A program made the position numbers and the translations under genes. From Pyrobaculum sp. 3827-6 (GTDB lineage Archaea; Thermoproteota; Thermoprotei; Thermoproteales; Thermoproteaceae), in contig NZ_JAOTQN010000001.1 of the NCBI RefSeq assembly GCF_025641885.1, forward strand, positions 124,001 through 188,000: a stretch of 64,000 bases of DNA. Reading direction: 5' to 3'. The notes beneath the pieces are model-generated. The model was not told the origin of the DNA. It saw only the letters and a list, made by a program, of their open reading frames with translations, and did not search any database. Below are positions 1 to 7,760 of this stretch, in pieces; position 1 is the stretch's first letter; the number at the start of each line of letters is the position of its first letter.

Positions 1-168
1 TTTAAAGCCAGGGGAAACATCCTCGGCGCCACGGGGGTATACCAGCTGGTGGAGGTGGCTTGGCAGTTGATGGGGAAGGAGTTCAAGCGCGTCGACGGTA
101 GCCACGGAGTGATCCACAGCATGGGGGGCATAGATAAGATATCGACAGTTGTTGTATTAGAATCATGA
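1..168 (+). CDS. Thiolase (acetyl-CoA C-acyltransferase family), C-terminal end
   Basis: The frame is open from base 1 for 55 codons and stops with TGA at 166-168; the rest of the gene lies before the window. The residues read like the end of the archaeal thiolase fold: NILGATGVYQL resembles the family's G-A-T-G-x-R-Q segment, and HSMGGID sits where thiolases carry their last glycine-rich turn. Thiolases condense two acetyl-CoA to acetoacetyl-CoA. The DUF35 and HMG-CoA synthase genes follow immediately, and in archaea these three proteins are known to form one complex that channels acetoacetyl-CoA. The functional call rests on 55 residues plus context. Confidence 0.75.
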   Translation, partial: FKARGNILGATGVYQLVEVAWQLMGKEFKRVDGSHGVIHSMGGIDKISTVVVLES

Positions 169-170
169 CA

Positions 171-183
171 ATACATAAAAAGG
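171..183 (+). promoter_or_regulatory. TATA-like element before the DUF35/HMG-CoA synthase pair
   Basis: The sequence ATACATAAAAAGG is A/T-rich and lies about 25 nt before the ATG at 203. It suggests that DUF35 and HMG-CoA synthase have their own leaderless transcript rather than depending only on the thiolase promoter. Inferred from spacing only. Confidence 0.4.
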
Positions 184-202
184 ATAACGAAAGAACAGAG
201 AT

Positions 203-604
203 ATGAGACACGAATCTGTGCCGATATATTGGAGAAATATACCGCAGTACTACCGCCTGGTGGCCAAGAGGTGTAGAAAATGCGGCTCTATACACTACCC
301 GCCGGTGGCTAGGTGCGGATGCGGCTCCAAAGAGCTGGAAGACGTGGAGCTCCCCAGAGAGGGGAAGCTACTAGAATTCACCGTCTTGCACCAGGTGGGG
401 ACCGATTTCTTAAAACAGAAGCCGCTGATATTGGGCCTAGTGGAGCTGACAAACGGAGTCAAGATAGCGGCCCAGATAGTCGACGCGCAACCCGAGAAGC
501 TAGCCCCGGGGGTCAAGGTAGAGGCTGTGTTTAGGAGAGTTGTCGTCGACGGCAAACACGGCCTCGTGATGTACGGATACAAATTCAGACCCGTGGGGGT
601 ATGA
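203..604 (+). CDS. DUF35 zinc-ribbon/OB-fold acyl-CoA binding protein
   Basis: This 133-aa protein has an N-terminal rubredoxin-like zinc ribbon ([19 protein letters not shown], about residues 24-42, four cysteines) followed by a beta-rich OB-fold. That is the two-domain layout of the DUF35 family. In archaea the DUF35 protein bridges thiolase and HMG-CoA synthase and holds the CoA pantetheine arm so the intermediate passes between the two active sites. It lies between a thiolase end and HMG-CoA synthase and overlaps the latter by 4 nt (ATGA), which implies translational coupling. The ATG at 203 fits the TATA element at 171-183. Confidence 0.88.
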   Translation: MRHESVPIYWRNIPQYYRLVAKRCRKCGSIHYPPVARCGCGSKELEDVELPREGKLLEFTVLHQVGTDFLKQKPLILGLVELTNGVKIAAQIVDAQPEKLAPGVKVEAVFRRVVVDGKHGLVMYGYKFRPVGV

Positions 605-1653
605 GCAGGGTGGGGATAGTAAGCTGGGGCGCCTATATACCAAAGTACCGGATTAGGACCGAGGAGGTGGCGAGGATCTGGGGCGACGACCCGCTCCGCA
701 TAGTGGACGTCTACCTAGTCGACGAGAAGAGCGTAGAGGGAATTGACGAAGACGCCGTGACGATAGCCGTCGAGGCGGCCAGGAGGGCCATAAAGAGGGC
801 GGGGATAGATCCTAGGCGGATAGGCGTTGTGTACGCCGGCACCGAGTCCAAGCCCTACGCTGTCAAGCCCATATCGTCGATACTAGTAGACGCCCTGGGC
901 CTCAGCAACAACGTCTTCGCCGTGGATATGGAGTTTGCGTGCAAGGCGGGTAGCGAGGGGCTCGTAGCCGCCATGGGGCTGGTGGAGTCGGGACGCGTGG
1001 AGTACGGCATGACGGTAGGCACCGACACGTCCCAAGGCGAGCCGGGGGAGCACTTGGAGTACTCGGCGAGTAGCGGCGGCGCGGCTCTAGTAGTCGGTCG
1101 GGACGGCGTCGTCGCCGAGCTGGAGGCCGTGTACTCGTACGTGTCCGACACGCCAGACTTCTGGAGGAGGGAGGGCTCCCCCTACCCAATGCACGGCGAA
1201 GGCTTCACCGGGGAACCCGCCTACTTCAGACACATAATAGGCGCGGCCAAGGGCTTAATGGAGAGACACGGCTACAAGCCCTCGGACTTCACCTACGTCG
1301 TGTTCCACCAGCCAAACGGCAGATTCCCAGTCCGCGCCGCCTCTATGCTGAACATACCAATGGAAAAGGTGAAGCCCGGCATAGTAGTGACCCACATCGG
1401 AAATACCTACAACGCCTCCGCGCTGATGGGCTTCGCCAAGGTGCTAGACTCCGCGAAGCCTGGAGACAAGATACTACTAGTGCCCTTCGGCAGCGGCGCC
1501 GGGTCAAACGCCTTCGTATTCACAACCACAGACCTAATAACAGAAAGGCAGAAAGCGGGCGTGCCGACGGTCGAGGAGATGCTACGCGACAAGATATACG
1601 TAGACTACGCCCAGTACTTAAAAATGAGGAAAATGATAAAGCTATTCGACTAA
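601..1653 (+). CDS. Hydroxymethylglutaryl-CoA synthase
   Basis: This 350-aa thiolase-fold enzyme condenses acetoacetyl-CoA with acetyl-CoA to HMG-CoA, the committed entry to the mevalonate pathway that feeds archaeal ether lipids. The expected catalytic set is visible: Glu82 (AGTESKP), nucleophile Cys114 ([11 protein letters not shown]) and His236 ([11 protein letters not shown]), plus the glycine-rich C-terminal [11 protein letters not shown]. The length matches archaeal HMGS. The start overlaps the DUF35 stop (ATGA). The phosphomevalonate dehydratase and decarboxylase genes at 22620-25385 act later in the same pathway. Confidence 0.95.
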   Translation: MSRVGIVSWGAYIPKYRIRTEEVARIWGDDPLRIVDVYLVDEKSVEGIDEDAVTIAVEAARRAIKRAGIDPRRIGVVYAGTESKPYAVKPISSILVDALGLSNNVFAVDMEFACKAGSEGLVAAMGLVESGRVEYGMTVGTDTSQGEPGEHLEYSASSGGAALVVGRDGVVAELEAVYSYVSDTPDFWRREGSPYPMHGEGFTGEPAYFRHIIGAAKGLMERHGYKPSDFTYVVFHQPNGRFPVRAASMLNIPMEKVKPGIVVTHIGNTYNASALMGFAKVLDSAKPGDKILLVPFGSGAGSNAFVFTTTDLITERQKAGVPTVEEMLRDKIYVDYAQYLKMRKMIKLFD

Positions 1654-1735
1654 ACCAGACACGAAAAACTCCAACATTACCCAGGTATTATCTTGATTAA
1701 ACAACGGCAAAAAAAGCACACGTCCCGAGATATAC

Positions 1736-1960
1736 ATGCCTAGAAGACAGACAGACAAGGTCTTCGAGAGAAAGGAGCAGGTAGTAGAATACCTCAAGAC
1801 CTACGGCGAGCTTACAACCAGCAGACTAATACAACTCACAGGCCTCAGCCACTCCCAGATATTCTATATACTCAAACTCCTAGAAAAAGAAAGCATAGTC
1901 AAGGAGGTCAAAAGAGGTAAAATAGCCTACTGGAGGCTTGTAGAGACCAAGGAGGCGTAG
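1736..1960 (+). CDS. Small winged-helix DNA-binding protein
   Basis: This 74-aa protein is essentially one winged helix-turn-helix. A helix (VFERKEQVVEYLKTYG) is followed by the turn and recognition helix ELTTSRLIQLTGLSHSQIFYILKLLEKESIV and a short wing KRGKIAYWRLV. The fold resembles archaeal MarR/ArsR-type regulators without an effector domain. It is followed 30 nt later by another gene ending in a helical, possibly winged-helix, domain. Its target is unknown; autoregulation or control of the neighbour is inference. Confidence 0.7.
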   Translation: MPRRQTDKVFERKEQVVEYLKTYGELTTSRLIQLTGLSHSQIFYILKLLEKESIVKEVKRGKIAYWRLVETKEA

Positions 1961-1990
1961 CTTTTTAACCCCCAAGCCCCGGTATAGACA

Positions 1991-2596
1991 GTGCTCTCGG
2001 AGCTGTACAAAACAGGCAAGGTGAGGCAAGAGGCGTTGGGAGTCCTCGCCAAGACGATAATATGTATAAAAACTGGTTGCCTCGCCTCAGGACCCGAGGT
2101 AACCTTCGCCGGCTCCACGATACAGCTCGCCGAGACGATAACCCTCACCCCCCAGACCCGGCCACCCCAGAAAGAAACAAAACAAGCCAAGCAAACCACC
2201 ACACAACGCAGACAGCCCCAACCCGCGCCGAGGCAGACCCCCAAGCAGGAGGCCCCCCGCCAGCCAGCAGAAAAGCCCCTACAGACCCCCCCTAGCCAAG
2301 AGCCGCCGAGAGAGGCGGTCGGCTGGGACACCCTCGCAACTCTACTAGCCAACGAGGCAAAGATAGACAAGTCAAAGGCAGAGTCTGTACTAGACGCCGT
2401 AGCGAACTACCTAGCCGTCTACCCCAGCGTAGGCGTAATTAGGCTAATAGAAGACATAGCCCGCATTGCCAAAGCCGACCAGAGGGTGGTGAGAGCCACA
2501 ATAGAAATCCTAAGATCAGCCGACGTAATTGAGCTAAAGGAGGAGGGCGTCGTAAACCTCAAAGAACCCCTAAAAAGAGGCGAAATACCACTCTAG
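1991..2596 (+). CDS. Hypothetical protein with Pro/Gln-rich linker and helical C-terminal domain
   Basis: This 201-aa protein has three parts. Residues 1-55 are a small N-terminal segment, about 56-104 are a linker very rich in Pro, Gln, Lys and Thr, and 105-201 are a helical domain whose end (VVRATIEILRSADVIELKEEGVV) looks like a winged helix. The GTG start at 1991 lies about 25 nt after CTTTTTAAC at 1961-1969, fitting leaderless initiation. The stop overlaps the convergent S25e stop by 4 nt. I do not recognise the family; a chromatin or transcription role is a guess from the final domain. Confidence 0.6.
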   Translation: MLSELYKTGKVRQEALGVLAKTIICIKTGCLASGPEVTFAGSTIQLAETITLTPQTRPPQKETKQAKQTTTQRRQPQPAPRQTPKQEAPRQPAEKPLQTPPSQEPPREAVGWDTLATLLANEAKIDKSKAESVLDAVANYLAVYPSVGVIRLIEDIARIAKADQRVVRATIEILRSADVIELKEEGVVNLKEPLKRGEIPL

Positions 2597-2931
2597 CTAC
2601 CCCTCGCCGGTATATAAACCTCAGTCCTGTGCCCCTTAGCCACCAGAACTAGATCCCCCCTCTCACGAAGACTCCTCAACACTTTAAACGCCACCGACAT
2701 CTTGATACCGTACTTAGAGGCAATATCGTACGGCGTAATAACTCTCATATTCTGCACCTCCTTTGCAATAGTTTGAAACACCTTTTCATCAAGCGCTTGA
2801 ATAGTCCTCTTAGCAGGAGCCTCCTCCTTCTTCACCTCCTTCTTACCCTTCTGGACAGGCTGAGCCTTCTCCTTCTCAGCCTTCTTCGCAAGCTGAGACA
2901 GCGTAGGCCTCTTCTTACCACCCATACCCAC
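2593..2931 (-). CDS. rps25e: 30S ribosomal protein S25e
   Basis: This 112-aa basic protein has the S25e layout: a Lys/Ala-rich N-terminal tail (about residues 1-40) and then a winged-helix domain (VITPYDIASKYGIKMSVAFKVLRSLRERGDLVLV) ending in a short beta hairpin with the residues TEVYIPARGS. S25e is found in archaea and eukaryotes and sits in the small-subunit head near the tRNA exit site. It converges on the preceding gene with a 4-nt overlap. An A/T-rich stretch (GTATTAAAAACTTTAC) just before its start on the minus strand is a plausible promoter. Confidence 0.93.
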   Translation of the reverse strand: MGMGGKKRPTLSQLAKKAEKEKAQPVQKGKKEVKKEEAPAKRTIQALDEKVFQTIAKEVQNMRVITPYDIASKYGIKMSVAFKVLRSLRERGDLVLVAKGHRTEVYIPARGS

Positions 2932-3004
2932 TAACGACGCAACTGTATTAAAAACTTTACCCCCACCACAGATCTACGATCCGGCGTCTGCGAATAAGCA
3001 CAGA

Positions 3005-3035
3005 AAACTTAAAAACATGTATAATATTAGTAAAG
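3005..3035 (+). promoter_or_regulatory. tRNA-Arg promoter (BRE/TATA)
   Basis: AAACTTAAAAACATGTATAA lies directly before the tRNA 5' end, with the CTTAAAAAC TATA-like core about 22 nt upstream. Nearly the same sequence (CTTAAAAACGTGTACCATAT...GTAAAG) precedes the tRNA-Ala at 41068, so the conserved stretch is probably a strong tRNA promoter with a shared initiation region. Confidence 0.7.
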
Positions 3036-3134
3036 GGGCCCGTAGCTCAGTCAGGATAGAGCGGCGGTGGACCCGGCCTAGGTCCGCCGAGCCTCCTAAG
3101 CCGTAGGTCGTGGGTTCGAATCCCACCGGGCCCG
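3036..3134 (+). tRNA. tRNA-Arg(CCU) with a 24-nt non-canonical intron
   Basis: Acceptor strands GGGCCCG (3036-3042) and CGGGCCC (3127-3133) pair perfectly. D arm is GCTC/GAGC, T arm is GTGGG-TTCGAAT-CCCAC, and the discriminator is G3134. Removing 3068-3091 leaves a 75-nt tRNA with anticodon stem GCGGC/GCCGT and loop CTCCTAA, giving anticodon CCU (3095-3097). The junctions show good BHB geometry: CGGC (3062-3065) pairs with GCCG (3086-3089), bulges are GG|T and AG|C, and GGACC (3069-3073) pairs with GGTCC (3081-3085) inside the intron. The intron therefore lies between tRNA positions 30 and 31, in the anticodon stem and not at 37/38. CCA is not encoded. Confidence 0.93.
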
Positions 3135-3143
3135 CTACTTTTC

Positions 3144-3773
3144 TCAACTGCGCTCGGCGTAGCGTCCCGAGGCTCTTATCCGCGCGACTTCTTTCTCCAC
3201 GGCTGTGGCTTTTTCGTGCATTTCTTGGCGGTAGCCTTCCCAGAACAGCGCCTTCAGCTCTTCGGCTTTTTCGCCGTAGAGATCGAGTGTCCGTAGGAGC
3301 ACGTTGACGTCTCGGGCGAGTAGGACCGCGGTTCTCCTAGTCCAGCCCTTCCTGTGTTCACCTAGCCCGAAGTCTATGAAGCACAGCTCTCCCCTTGTTA
3401 GGATTATGTTTGTGGGGGCGAGGTCGCCGTGTATCAAGCCCGCGCTGTGCATCCTCCCCACGAGGCGGCCCACGTCGCGGAGGTGGCTGTACCTGCCTTC
3501 GCCTATCAAGTCTCGGAGGTTTTTGCCCTCTACGTACTCCATAATTATGACGGCCTTCTCCGGGTCGAAGAAATACACGGCGGGGGTCCTCACGCCGAGG
3601 GTGTGCGCTGTGTACATATTCCTGACTTCGTTTATGGTGCGCCTCCGCCTTATGTAGCGGTCTAGCTCGGGGTCTCTGTAGGCTTTGGGTTTGCGCCACT
3701 TGAGGACGGCCTTAAGCCCGAACCACTCCATCAGGTAAATCTCGGCCTCGGCGCCTTTGGCTATGAGTTGCAC
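3144..3773 (-). CDS. bud32: KEOPS-associated kinase Bud32 (PRPK)
   Basis: This 209-aa protein is a minimal RIO/PRPK-type kinase. Visible elements are a degenerate glycine loop (AKGAEAEIYL), the ATP lysine in AVLKWRKPKAYRDPELD, the catalytic loop HGDLAPTNI and the metal motif IDFGLG. Bud32 is the regulatory kinase/ATPase of the KEOPS complex that makes t6A37 in ANN-decoding tRNAs. The Pcc1 subunit lies at 8163-8381; Kae1 is not in the window as a fusion or neighbour. The GTG start at 3773 is 20 nt from a TTTAAA element (3794-3799) shared with the divergent radical SAM gene. Confidence 0.92.
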   Translation of the reverse strand: MQLIAKGAEAEIYLMEWFGLKAVLKWRKPKAYRDPELDRYIRRRRTINEVRNMYTAHTLGVRTPAVYFFDPEKAVIIMEYVEGKNLRDLIGEGRYSHLRDVGRLVGRMHSAGLIHGDLAPTNIILTRGELCFIDFGLGEHRKGWTRRTAVLLARDVNVLLRTLDLYGEKAEELKALFWEGYRQEMHEKATAVEKEVARIRASGRYAERS

Positions 3774-3792
3774 GGCGGCGCCTTGTTAAAGA

Positions 3793-3799
3793 TTTTAAA
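3793..3799. promoter_or_regulatory. Shared palindromic TATA between bud32 and the radical SAM gene
   Basis: TTTTAAA at 3793-3799 contains the palindrome TTTAAA. The rightward start codon (3818) is 18 nt past its right edge and the leftward start codon (3773) is 20 nt past its left edge. One element could therefore seat TBP in either orientation. Confidence 0.55.
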
Positions 3800-3817
3800 C
3801 TGATTCGCCTCTTATGC

Positions 3818-4939
3818 GTGTCGTGGGTGTTGTATAGGCCCGACGCGGTGGCTGTGTGGCGGGAGCCGGTGGTTCGGGAGAGGCTTAGGTGGTACTACTC
3901 GGTGATGCGGGACGAGGCGCCGGCTAAGTTTCACATCGCCGCCAGGGTGGAGGCGCCGGCGGACTACTCCTCGATGGGCGACGACGAGCTGTGGAGGGTG
4001 CACGACGAGCTGGGCCGCGTCTTTGACGAGGAGTGGAGCCGCCAGAGGGAGAGGCCGGATATTTCGCTGGTGAAGAGGGGCCTCCCGGGGGCTTCGTTTC
4101 TAGATGTTAAGGTCGAGCTTGCTAGGAGGCAACTGAGGCGTTGTATGCTCTGCGAGAGGCGCTGTGGGGTGGATAGGACTGCGAGGGCCGGGGCGTGTCT
4201 TCTAGACGCCAGGGCCAGGGTGGCTAGCTACTTCCACCACCTGGGGGAGGAGGCGCCGCTGGTGCCGTCGGGGACTGTGTTTTTCGCAGGGTGTAACTTC
4301 CGCTGTGTTTACTGCCAGAACTGGGATATTTCCCAATTTCCAGACTCGGGCGTGGAGGCCTCTGCGGGGGCTCTGGCGGCTATTCAAGTGAGGCTGAGGG
4401 AGGAGGGTGCCCGCAACATCAACTGGGTTGGGGGCGAGCCGACGCCGAACATCCCCCACATACTCGAGTCATTGAGAATCCTGGCTGGGAGGGGTGTGAA
4501 CGTGCCTCAGCTCTGGAATTCCAACATGTACCTCACGCCCCAGGGCCTCTCTCTCATTCTCCACGTCGTAGACATATGGCTACCGGATTTTAAATACGGC
4601 GACGACTCGCATGCCCTTAGGTATTCCGTTGCGCCGCGGTACTGGGAGGTGACCACGCGGAATTTCTCGGTGATCTGCAGGAGGCGGGAGGATATCATTG
4701 TGCGGCATCTGGTGTTGCCGGGCCACGTGGAGTGTTGCACCAAGCCGGTGTTGAGGTGGCTTGCGGAGAACTGTAGACACGCTCTTGTGAACATCATGGA
4801 TCAGTACAGGCCCGAGTACCTCGTTGTAAAGCTAAACCGCTACAGGGAGCTTAGGCGCAGGGTCTCTGAGGAGGAGATGGAGGAGGCGTATAGATACGCA
4901 GACGCCCTCGGCCTCGCCTGGCGGGAGGTCACTAGGTGA
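3818..4939 (+). CDS. Radical SAM protein, PflX/COG1313 type
   Basis: This 373-aa protein has the radical SAM cluster motif CNFRCVYC (Cys159, 163, 166) followed by QNWDIS, as in pyruvate-formate-lyase-activating-enzyme-like proteins of the PflX group. A preceding cysteine set (CMLCERRCG, Cys109/112/116, and Cys127) is also typical of that group and may bind a second metal site. Later motifs WVGGEPTPN and WLPDFKYG fit SAM binding and the barrel strands. The substrate is unknown. Start is GTG; an ATG four bases earlier is out of frame. The 3' end overlaps the convergent neighbour by 8 nt. Confidence 0.85.
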   Translation: MSWVLYRPDAVAVWREPVVRERLRWYYSVMRDEAPAKFHIAARVEAPADYSSMGDDELWRVHDELGRVFDEEWSRQRERPDISLVKRGLPGASFLDVKVELARRQLRRCMLCERRCGVDRTARAGACLLDARARVASYFHHLGEEAPLVPSGTVFFAGCNFRCVYCQNWDISQFPDSGVEASAGALAAIQVRLREEGARNINWVGGEPTPNIPHILESLRILAGRGVNVPQLWNSNMYLTPQGLSLILHVVDIWLPDFKYGDDSHALRYSVAPRYWEVTTRNFSVICRRREDIIVRHLVLPGHVECCTKPVLRWLAENCRHALVNIMDQYRPEYLVVKLNRYRELRRRVSEEEMEEAYRYADALGLAWREVTR

Positions 4940-5831
4940 TTCTCAGCACGTAGAGCTTGGCGGGGGGCGCCCCCTCGCGCTCCACGTCTATTTTCCCCGT
5001 GAGTATCAACAGGGCTGGGATGTGGGGGCTCTCCTCTATCCGCCTCCGCGTCTGCGGGTCTTTCAACGCCGCCTGCCACGCCTCGTGTATTTTCGACGGC
5101 GGCGTGAGTCTGAGGGTTCTTTCTAGGAGCTTCGTCGTGGTCTTGACGCACTGCCCCTTGGGGCAGTCCCGGCCCGCGGCTACCACCTTCACCGCGTAGT
5201 AGAGCATTGGTATCGTGATGCCCAGCCCCGTGGAGGGGTCTCTATAGATTATAGCCGATCTGTTTCTCCACCTAGAGGCGATGCGCCACAGGAGTTGCGA
5301 CACTATGTCGGGGTCGTCGGCCTCCACGGCGCCGCTTCTTATTATCCTGTCTGCCACGTCCTCCTCGTCGTCGCCCTTGACTTGAAGCGCCCTCAGTCTG
5401 ACCACTATGTCGAAGTCGCGCCCGTCTCTGCCTCCCCCCACCACCTTAGAGCTGAGCGACTCCACCGGCTTCCCCCCCGTGAAGAGTTTATCCAGCCCGT
5501 CCACCCTTGTACATGTGTAGAGGGAGAGGGAGGTGGAGCTTCCCGCCACCGTGGACTTCACTAGGGGGGGCCCGGCGACCCAGCACTCCCTCTCGCCCAC
5601 CATCTTGTAGACGGAGGTGTGTAGCCTCGGCGCGTACCTCACCTCGGCGCCGTAGTTATCTACGGCCTCTAGAACGGCGATTTTGTTAAAGATGGGGCCC
5701 GACGTCACCACGGTCAGCTTGGTGACCTGCGCCAGGGCCAACACGCCCAGCCCCCCGAGGGGGGTGGACGCGGCTAGCACCTGCGCCGGCTTTATATACT
5801 CGATACACTCCTGGAGAGAGGCGCAGAACAT
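4932..5831 (-). CDS. Hypothetical protein
   Basis: The frame encodes about 299 aa from the ATG at 5831. The same frame stays open upstream to an ATG at 5903, but TTTATAAATA lies about 20 nt before 5831, so the internal ATG is the likely leaderless start. The protein begins with an alpha/beta region (ECIEYIKPAQVLAAS, LTVVTSGPIFNKIAVLEAV) that looks Rossmann- or PLD-like in rhythm. The middle is basic and acidic and the C-terminal half is helical. I do not recognise the family. It could be co-transcribed with the small gene at 5852-6010, which ends 20 nt before it. Confidence 0.65.
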   Translation of the reverse strand: MFCASLQECIEYIKPAQVLAASTPLGGLGVLALAQVTKLTVVTSGPIFNKIAVLEAVDNYGAEVRYAPRLHTSVYKMVGERECWVAGPPLVKSTVAGSSTSLSLYTCTRVDGLDKLFTGGKPVESLSSKVVGGGRDGRDFDIVVRLRALQVKGDDEEDVADRIIRSGAVEADDPDIVSQLLWRIASRWRNRSAIIYRDPSTGLGITIPMLYYAVKVVAAGRDCPKGQCVKTTTKLLERTLRLTPPSKIHEAWQAALKDPQTRRRIEESPHIPALLILTGKIDVEREGAPPAKLYVLRIT

Positions 5832-5851
5832 GGCCGCTTGTAAGCGGCTAT

Positions 5852-6010
5852 TTATAAATGTGGGCCCCCTCTCTTGGCGAGGTACTGGGCGTAGACCGCG
5901 CAACCGCTACCTCCGTTGTTACAGTACTTTTCTAGCTGCGTCTTCCTGGTCCGCCACTCCTCTGGCGGCATCAGTACGCACCTCAAGCCGTCTGCCGTGG
6001 GGCGCAACAT
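5852..6010 (-). CDS. Small hypothetical protein (52 aa)
   Basis: An ATG at 6010 opens a 52-codon frame ending in TAA at 5852-5854. The product has three cysteines and a charged centre (PPEEWRTRKTQLEKYCNNGG, then SGCAVYAQYLAKRGG), which looks like a folded small protein rather than random sequence. A/T-rich ATATTAAC lies about 22 nt before the start on this strand, and the stop codon falls inside the TATA box of the next gene. No family recognised. It fills a gap that otherwise has no gene. Confidence 0.45.
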   Translation of the reverse strand: MLRPTADGLRCVLMPPEEWRTRKTQLEKYCNNGGSGCAVYAQYLAKRGGPHL

Positions 6011-6070
6011 GGGGCACCGCACAGGCCGCCTTGTTAATATTGTTTTTATATGTTTGCCTTTCCCAGAGGT

Positions 6071-6613
6071 GTGGAGTGCGACGTTGTGGTGGAGTATCTA
6101 GGCGAGAGGAGGATAGGGGCGAAGAGGGAGAGGGCGGAGCTCGTGCTCGCCTCGGTGGGGGATCTGCGGATAGGGTTCTGGTGCCCCCGGGACGAGTTCC
6201 CGGGTTTTGATGATATCGACGAGGTTAGAAAGACGCTGGGTATCGACTCGCTTGACGTGTTGGTGGTGGTTTCGTACAGGCCCTACGTGTTGGTTGACTA
6301 CCTGAACTCTTTGCTAGAGAGGGCTCATAGATGGTATGGAATTCGGCTTGACCTAAAGCTACTGGGGGTGAGCTCCGTGGAGATCGAGACGGGTCTGGAG
6401 GAGGCTCTGGGCAGGGCTTTGGTGGAAAAGCCCTCGAAGCTCGGGAGGGGGGTTAAGACGGAGTACGTGTGTCCTCAATGCGGGCGGGATTTCCTCCACC
6501 TATATAGACAGGAGAAGTACTTTTCCAGGAGGTACAGGGGGCGGGTTGTGCAGAGCATATATGGGTGTCCCAGCTGTAGTTTCAAAGCCAGGAGGGTAGA
6601 TCTCCTAGACTAG
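6071..6613 (+). CDS. Hypothetical zinc-ribbon protein
   Basis: The protein is about 180 aa from a GTG at 6071, or 187 aa if the upstream ATG at 6050 is used. I prefer 6071 because TTTTTATAT covers 6043-6051, overlaps the upstream ATG and is about 21 nt before the GTG. An alpha/beta domain (SLDVLVVVSYRPYVLVDYLNS) is followed by a C-terminal zinc ribbon with two knuckles, CPQCG and CPSCS, about 36 residues apart. The ribbon suggests nucleic-acid or protein binding. The end overlaps the convergent DHH gene by 9 nt. Function unknown. Confidence 0.68.
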   Translation: MECDVVVEYLGERRIGAKRERAELVLASVGDLRIGFWCPRDEFPGFDDIDEVRKTLGIDSLDVLVVVSYRPYVLVDYLNSLLERAHRWYGIRLDLKLLGVSSVEIETGLEEALGRALVEKPSKLGRGVKTEYVCPQCGRDFLHLYRQEKYFSRRYRGRVVQSIYGCPSCSFKARRVDLLD

Positions 6614-7495
6614 GGGGACGGCGTCGGGAAACAGCTTCTTTATCACCGCTCTCAGAAGGCTTGGCAACTCTCTCTTGCTTGTCCTCTCGCCCAGCACGGC
6701 GACTGCGGCTTCTCTATGCCCCCCGCCTGCCCCCAGCGACTTCGCCATCTCGGCTACGTTCACCTCCCGCGATCTAAAGACGAGGTGCACGCCGTCTTTT
6801 TTCAAAGAGGCCACAACAGCCACCTTGCAACCAGCCGATAGGAGCAACGCCGCCAAGTCGGACTCGTGCGCGCCTACGTGCGACGTGCAGATTATGCCTA
6901 ATGAAGATTCGTAAATCTCCAGCCTCTGCATCCCCTTCAACAGCGCAATTGCCACGTGCCCCCCTCTCTGACCCTCCTCGGCGCCTACCAAATCTCCCAG
7001 GACCCCGCCGACCTTCTCCATGAGGTAGGCAACCCACCTCAGAGTCTCAGCGTCGGCTCTCCTCAACCGGCCGGTGTCTGTGTAGATGCCTAAAACGGCT
7101 AGCCTCGCCACCTCCGGCGGAATATCGACGCCGGCCTCCTCGGCCAGCGTCAGAGCGACCTCGGTACAGCTCGGCCTGTTGGCCACGACGCCGGGTATCT
7201 CATCCCCGACCAAGTGGTGATCCACTCTCACACATCTCCCACATATAGGGGGAATTTGGCTGAGAGACGCCACGTCGGCCAGCACGTATAAATCAACGCC
7301 GCTGGGGACCTCCTCTACGCATCCGCCCAGCGGGGAGCCCTCTGGACACACGACGGCGACAACCTCAACGCCAAGCCTCTCCAAAACCAGCTTCATTATC
7401 TCTGCACATGCCAAGGCGTCTGCGTCAGCCCTCCTATGCGTCACAACCGCAACCCTCCCAGCGCCTCTCAACAAATCCCTTAGCTTCTCCAGCAT
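6605..7495 (-). CDS. DHH-family phosphoesterase
   Basis: Starting from the ATG at 7495 the product is 296 aa; an in-frame ATG at 7555 would give 316 aa but would overlap the DUF3194 gene by 76 nt instead of 16. DHH motifs are visible: THRRADADALAC (motif I), a conserved aspartate in LADVASLSQ, the signature VDHH, and a C-terminal DHHA1 glycine motif GAGGGHREAAV. Archaeal members of this group hydrolyse short RNA, DNA or cyclic dinucleotides; which one cannot be told here. It is the last gene of the prefoldin/exosome cluster, so an RNA-turnover role is a reasonable guess. Confidence 0.85.
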   Translation of the reverse strand: MLEKLRDLLRGAGRVAVVTHRRADADALACAEIMKLVLERLGVEVVAVVCPEGSPLGGCVEEVPSGVDLYVLADVASLSQIPPICGRCVRVDHHLVGDEIPGVVANRPSCTEVALTLAEEAGVDIPPEVARLAVLGIYTDTGRLRRADAETLRWVAYLMEKVGGVLGDLVGAEEGQRGGHVAIALLKGMQRLEIYESSLGIICTSHVGAHESDLAALLLSAGCKVAVVASLKKDGVHLVFRSREVNVAEMAKSLGAGGGHREAAVAVLGERTSKRELPSLLRAVIKKLFPDAVPLV

Positions 7496-7755
7496 TTCTC
7501 GGCATCTCTTGGATCTAGGGGCCACCCCCGCTCCTTTACCAAATCTGCGATGCACACGCCCAGCTCGGCGGCCTCCTCGACGACTTTCTGCAGGTAGGAG
7601 TCGTCCACCAGCACGCTTGCGTCGACGTTCACGTCCACCTCGACGCCGTCACCTGTGTAAGAAACGAACACCGTGACGTGCTTGACCGCGTCCCCCAGCT
7701 TCTTCTCTATGTATCTAAGGACTTGGGAAGAAATAAACTCGTTGACGTCATCCAT
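7480..7755 (-). CDS. DUF3194 family protein
   Basis: This 91-aa acidic alpha/beta protein has two beta strands (HVTVFVSYTG and GVEVDVNVDAS) flanked by helices, the pattern of the archaeal DUF3194 family. That family is usually encoded next to the prefoldin beta subunit, as here. No biochemical function is established to my knowledge. It lies 5 nt after pfdB and overlaps the DHH gene, so it belongs to the same operon. Confidence 0.8.
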   Translation of the reverse strand: MDDVNEFISSQVLRYIEKKLGDAVKHVTVFVSYTGDGVEVDVNVDASVLVDDSYLQKVVEEAAELGVCIADLVKERGWPLDPRDAEKCWRS

Positions 7756-7760
7756 CTATG

